NCBI GenBank assembly: GCA_017508825.1
Contig: JAFWRC010000281.1
Location: forward strand, 1 to 61,893
Origin: Lachnospiraceae bacterium
Lineage (GTDB): Bacteria > Bacillota > Clostridia > Lachnospirales > Lachnospiraceae
Direction: 5' to 3'
Length of the DNA: 61,893 nucleotides
This document shows, piece by piece, positions 58,872 through 61,893 of this stretch. Numbering within the stretch: position 1 is the first letter of the stretch; the number at the start of each line of letters is the position of its first letter. The position numbers and the translations under genes are program-made. A model generated the notes under the pieces. It saw only the letters and a program-made list of their open reading frames with translations. It ran no database searches and was not told where the DNA came from.

Positions 58872-60719
58872 ATGGGAAAGAAAACAGAACGGATCAGTCC
58901 GAATGAAGAGGCATTATTGCTTGGTTTGGAGATCATCAAACAGAGCCCGCTCTTTTCAAGGCTGTACGGAAAACCGGAGATCCGGAAAAAAGACCGGCTG
59001 GGAAAAGCGAGCGCCGTAGCGGATGCCGGTGGGTATATATGGCTGAATAAGGATATCACGCACAGTCCGGAAGAATGGGCGTTTCTGTATGCGCACTGCA
59101 AACTGCATTATGCTTTCGGGCATTTTGATGCGGATAAAGTGCCCTATCAGGAACGATTGGAAGCGGACGGAAGTTATCATCGCATATTAAATTTTGACCG
59201 TGCGCTTTGGAATCTGGCGTGCGATATCTATGTGACACGCTTTCTGGAAGAGATCAAATTCGGGAGAAATCCGGGAAGGACGGCCGCAGACACAGCGGCT
59301 CTCGGAAAAGATGAGATTGCGATCTACCGGAATCTGCAGCAGAACGGTGTACCGGAAGATCTGTATTTCGGCACCGGTGTGAAAGGCTATCCGGATATGG
59401 AGGGACTGGACAAGCCGCTGACGTATGAGAAGAACTATCGTTATAACACCCGGCCGACGGAATACTTTGCGACCGCGCTGGCCTATTCGGTATCGGCGGC
59501 GGTGAGCACGGCGGGCGGTCACAGTTTTGAAGAGAAGCAGGTTAAGACACGGGGGAAAAGAGCGGCAGAATGGTTTATCAATCATTATCCGCTTTTGGGC
59601 GGCATGGCAGCCGGTTTTAAGATCATTGAGGATGCGGATCTTTGCCACCGCGAAGAGATCTCCATCGCTGCGGTCAGTGTTACGGATATGGAGATTTATG
59701 TGAATCCGGCGGCACGGCTGGATGAGGAAGAACTGCGTTTTGTACTGGCGCATGAGTATCTGCATGTGGGACTGCAGCATTATGACCGCTGTCTCGGAAG
59801 AGACCGGTATCTGTGGAATGTGGCCTGCGATTATGTGATCAACGGCTGGCTGAAAGAGATGCAGGTGGGAAAGATGCCGTTGGACGGAATCCTGTATGAC
59901 GAAGAACTGGCGGGGCTTTCTGCGGAGGAGATCTATGACCGCATCGTTACGGATCTCAGAAAATACCGGAAAGTGCAGACGCTGCGGGGCTATGGCCGGG
60001 GAGATGTGATCGGGGATCACCGGGTGCGTCCCGGTTACCGGAATGCCATGGATCTGGATGAGTTTTGCAGAAGCGCAATGCAGCAGGGGCTGGAATACCA
60101 TCTGGGCAGCGGACGGGGGCTGATCCCCGCGGGACTGGTACAGGAGATCCGCGCGCTGGCGATGCCGCCGATCCCATGGGACGTAAAACTGGGGCAGTGG
60201 TTTGATGTGCACTTCCTGCCAATCGAACCCAAACGCACTTATGCCAGGCCGAGCCGCCGGCAGGGCAGCACACCGGATATCCCCAGACCACGGTATGTAG
60301 CGGCAGATATCCCGGAATACAGCAGGACCTTTGGCGTGGTGGTAGATACTTCGGGTTCCATGAATGCGGAAAAGATCGGTTATGCGCTTGGCGCGATCGC
60401 CAGTTATTCCGCAGCCAAAGAGGTGCCGTATGCAAGAGTGGTATTCTGTGATGCGGATGCCTATGACGCAGGTTATATTTCGCCGGAGGATATCGCGGGA
60501 CGTGTGGAGGTAAAAGGTCGCGGCGGCACGATACTGCAGCCGGGTGTGGACATGCTGGAAAAAGCAAAAGACTTACCAAAGGATGCGCCGATCCTGATCA
60601 TAACGGATGGCTATATCGAACCGGACCTGACGGTGAAGCGGGATCATGCCTACCTGCTTCCGAGAGGCGGTACGCTGCCGTTCCGGGCCAGAGGAGAAGT
60701 ATTTCATTTTGATAAGTGA
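58872..60719 (+). CDS. Metallopeptidase-like/vWA protein (DUF2201 type)
   Basis: 615 residues; ATG at 58872. Two parts: an N-terminal metallopeptidase-like domain with the zinc motif HEYLHVGLQHYDRCLG (HExxH at residues 294-298) and repeated NLACDIYVTRFLEE / NVACDYVINGWLKE text, and a C-terminal vWA-like domain with the metal-adhesion site VVVDTSGSMN (Asp492), CDADAYD and IITDGY. This is the usual partner of MoxR. Whether the zinc site is proteolytic is unknown. It lies 49 bp after the MoxR gene in the same operon. Confidence 0.9.
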   Translation: MGKKTERISPNEEALLLGLEIIKQSPLFSRLYGKPEIRKKDRLGKASAVADAGGYIWLNKDITHSPEEWAFLYAHCKLHYAFGHFDADKVPYQERLEADGSYHRILNFDRALWNLACDIYVTRFLEEIKFGRNPGRTAADTAALGKDEIAIYRNLQQNGVPEDLYFGTGVKGYPDMEGLDKPLTYEKNYRYNTRPTEYFATALAYSVSAAVSTAGGHSFEEKQVKTRGKRAAEWFINHYPLLGGMAAGFKIIEDADLCHREEISIAAVSVTDMEIYVNPAARLDEEELRFVLAHEYLHVGLQHYDRCLGRDRYLWNVACDYVINGWLKEMQVGKMPLDGILYDEELAGLSAEEIYDRIVTDLRKYRKVQTLRGYGRGDVIGDHRVRPGYRNAMDLDEFCRSAMQQGLEYHLGSGRGLIPAGLVQEIRALAMPPIPWDVKLGQWFDVHFLPIEPKRTYARPSRRQGSTPDIPRPRYVAADIPEYSRTFGVVVDTSGSMNAEKIGYALGAIASYSAAKEVPYARVVFCDADAYDAGYISPEDIAGRVEVKGRGGTILQPGVDMLEKAKDLPKDAPILIITDGYIEPDLTVKRDHAYLLPRGGTLPFRARGEVFHFDK

Positions 60720-60812
60720 TCGGTATTTATTGATGGCGGATAAATATGTGAGAAAAAATATGTTAAAAAAATATGTTAGAATAGAAAAAGTTTGAAAGAT
60801 GAGGGGAAGAAA

Positions 60813-61361
60813 ATGACAAACGAATATGTGAGTATGGGAAAATATGTATCCTATCTGTTGCGGCATCATCCAGAGGAGGCCGGCGTGGTCCTGGATGAAC
60901 ATGGCTGGACGGATGTGACGGATCTGGTTGCAAAGGTGCAGCCGAAGTATCCGCTGACGGAAGAATTGCTGCATAAGATGGCAGTAGCACCGGATAAGCA
61001 ACGGTATGAGTTCAGCGAAGACGGAAAAAGGATCCGCGCTGTCCATGGACATTCCGTTCCGGTGGATCTGGGATACGAGGAAGCAGAGCCGCCGGCAGTT
61101 TTATATCACGGCAGCGCAGAGAAGTACAGGGCCGGGATTGCGGCGGAAGGGCTGAAGAAAAAAGATCGGCTGTTCGTTCATTTATCGGAAAGAATCGATG
61201 CAGCGAAGGAAGTGGGCCGCAGACACGGAAAGCTGGTTTTGTATCAGATCGATGCACAGCAGATGTACCGGGACGGGTATAAGTTTTGTCGGTCTTCGAG
61301 CGGCGTCTGGCTGACCGATGCGGTACCGCTGAAATATATGGAAGAGATCAAAATTCTGTAA
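60813..61361 (+). CDS. kptA: RNA 2'-phosphotransferase KptA/Tpt1
   Basis: 182 residues from the ATG at 60813 (GAGGGGAAGAA upstream); an in-frame TTG at 60792 has no site. KptA/Tpt1 transfers an internal 2'-phosphate of RNA to NAD+, which in fungi completes tRNA splicing. Family motifs: YVSYLLRHHPEEAGVVLDEH, DKQRYEFSEDGKRIRAVHGH, YHGSAEKYRAGIAAEGL, RLFVHLSE and FCRSSSGVWLT. Full length. A 93-bp gap separates it from the vWA gene; no clear terminator lies between, so it may be in the rtcB2 operon. Confidence 0.94.
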   Translation: MTNEYVSMGKYVSYLLRHHPEEAGVVLDEHGWTDVTDLVAKVQPKYPLTEELLHKMAVAPDKQRYEFSEDGKRIRAVHGHSVPVDLGYEEAEPPAVLYHGSAEKYRAGIAAEGLKKKDRLFVHLSERIDAAKEVGRRHGKLVLYQIDAQQMYRDGYKFCRSSSGVWLTDAVPLKYMEEIKIL

Positions 61362-61459
61362 AAACTATCCCGTGTGATGCTGTAATTTTCCTGTTTATTC
61401 TCCCCGGGGCATTTGGTATGATAGGATAGTTAAAATATTCAGCAGGGGGATAAAAAACT

Positions 61460-61893
61460 ATGAAAAAGAAAGTGATCATAGGGCTGGGCATCGTATTGTT
61501 TGTCGTGTTTTTTGTGTTTTGGATATTGGGCGTAATGCAGCGGTATGATCGTCAGCAGCATGTGGATCCGGCACCGGATACGTTGGATTATCTGTTATTC
61601 GGGGTTGGAGAAGATGAGGGGGTTCCGGATTCGGTACAACGGGCAGTATTGGAAGCTATGAATGATCCGGCGTTGACAGAGGACGGGGCGGATCCTTCGG
61701 AGGCAGTTACGGAAGCAGAACAGAAGACACTGGATTCTTTTAAGACGGTTTCGGAAGGAATTTATTCCCTGGATTACTATGGCGATATTTTGGAAGATGA
61801 ATACCTGGATGCGAATATTAAGACCGTGGAAGATTTTGACCGGTGGATGACAGAGAATCTTACCAAAGGCGTACCCACCGGAGATTTTCCGGA
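61460..61893 (+). CDS. Hypothetical membrane-anchored protein (3' end outside window)
   Basis: 144 codons are visible, open to the window end. ATG at 61460 behind AGCAGGGGGAT. A signal anchor (VIIGLGIVLFVVFFVFWILG) leads into an acidic extracytoplasmic region (LLFGVGEDEGVPDSVQRAVL, DLYYGDILEDEY-like text). Family not recognised. A TATGAT at 61418 may be its -10. Confidence 0.72.
   Translation, partial: MKKKVIIGLGIVLFVVFFVFWILGVMQRYDRQQHVDPAPDTLDYLLFGVGEDEGVPDSVQRAVLEAMNDPALTEDGADPSEAVTEAEQKTLDSFKTVSEGIYSLDYYGDILEDEYLDANIKTVEDFDRWMTENLTKGVPTGDFP

Overview
The window looks like a chromosome segment of a Gram-positive anaerobe of the Clostridia, most likely Lachnospiraceae. Indicators are strong AGGAGG ribosome binding sites, BspA-type leucine-rich surface proteins with C-terminal glucan-binding-like repeats, a PreA-type dehydrogenase, BMP-type nucleoside transport, and many small lipoproteins. 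No rRNA, CRISPR array or complete prophage is visible. The first 13 kb is clearly more AT-rich than the rest.

Layout. 1-11.7 kb: a tandem family of large secreted proteins (FN3-like, LRR, DUF6273, CAP, transglutaminase and Big_2 modules) sharing a signal-peptide block, C-terminal repeats and a terminator hairpin; one is split by an in-frame amber codon and the last is truncated next to an IS4-family element (11758-13279). 13.3-16.65 kb: an accessory patch with a DUF3800 gene behind a structured leader, a 58-codon gene, eleven tRNA genes and a DUF458 RNase H-like gene. 16.8-31.4 kb: PreA, an ATPase/adaptor/FtsX export system, a nucleoside ABC transporter with adenine deaminase, and a DUF3089 protein. 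31.5-44.1 kb: small accessory genes, a polynucleotide kinase-like plus Thg1-like pair, a sigma/anti-sigma pair, and remnants of rpn, cinA, hipA and mutS2. 44.2-54.6 kb: peroxide defence (Gpx, OhrR-like, flavodoxin), SRAP, EamA, a Y-family polymerase, small orphan genes. 54.7-61.4 kb: two RtcB RNA ligases, a small Cys-rich protein, MoxR ATPase, HExxH/vWA protein and KptA/Tpt1.

The most interesting signal joins the tRNA patch to the RNA-repair genes. Two tRNA genes carry related inserts of 49 and 47 nt, one in the D-loop of tRNA-Tyr and one in the anticodon loop of a CAT tRNA. Removing each insert restores a canonical tRNA. The inserts share a two-hairpin fold (GAA triloops) with compensatory base changes, and part of the motif recurs between the second rtcB and the MoxR gene. 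The window also encodes the enzyme classes that handle broken or spliced tRNA: RtcB twice, KptA, a Thg1-like polymerase and a 5'-kinase-like P-loop protein. I propose a tRNA interruption and repair system. Excision of the inserts is inferred, not shown.

A second recurring theme is a REP-like palindrome of about 55 bp with GGGACGGTTCT and AGAACCGTCCC arms. It occurs at six sites (plus a half copy), and at two of them it supplies the stop codon of the preceding gene.
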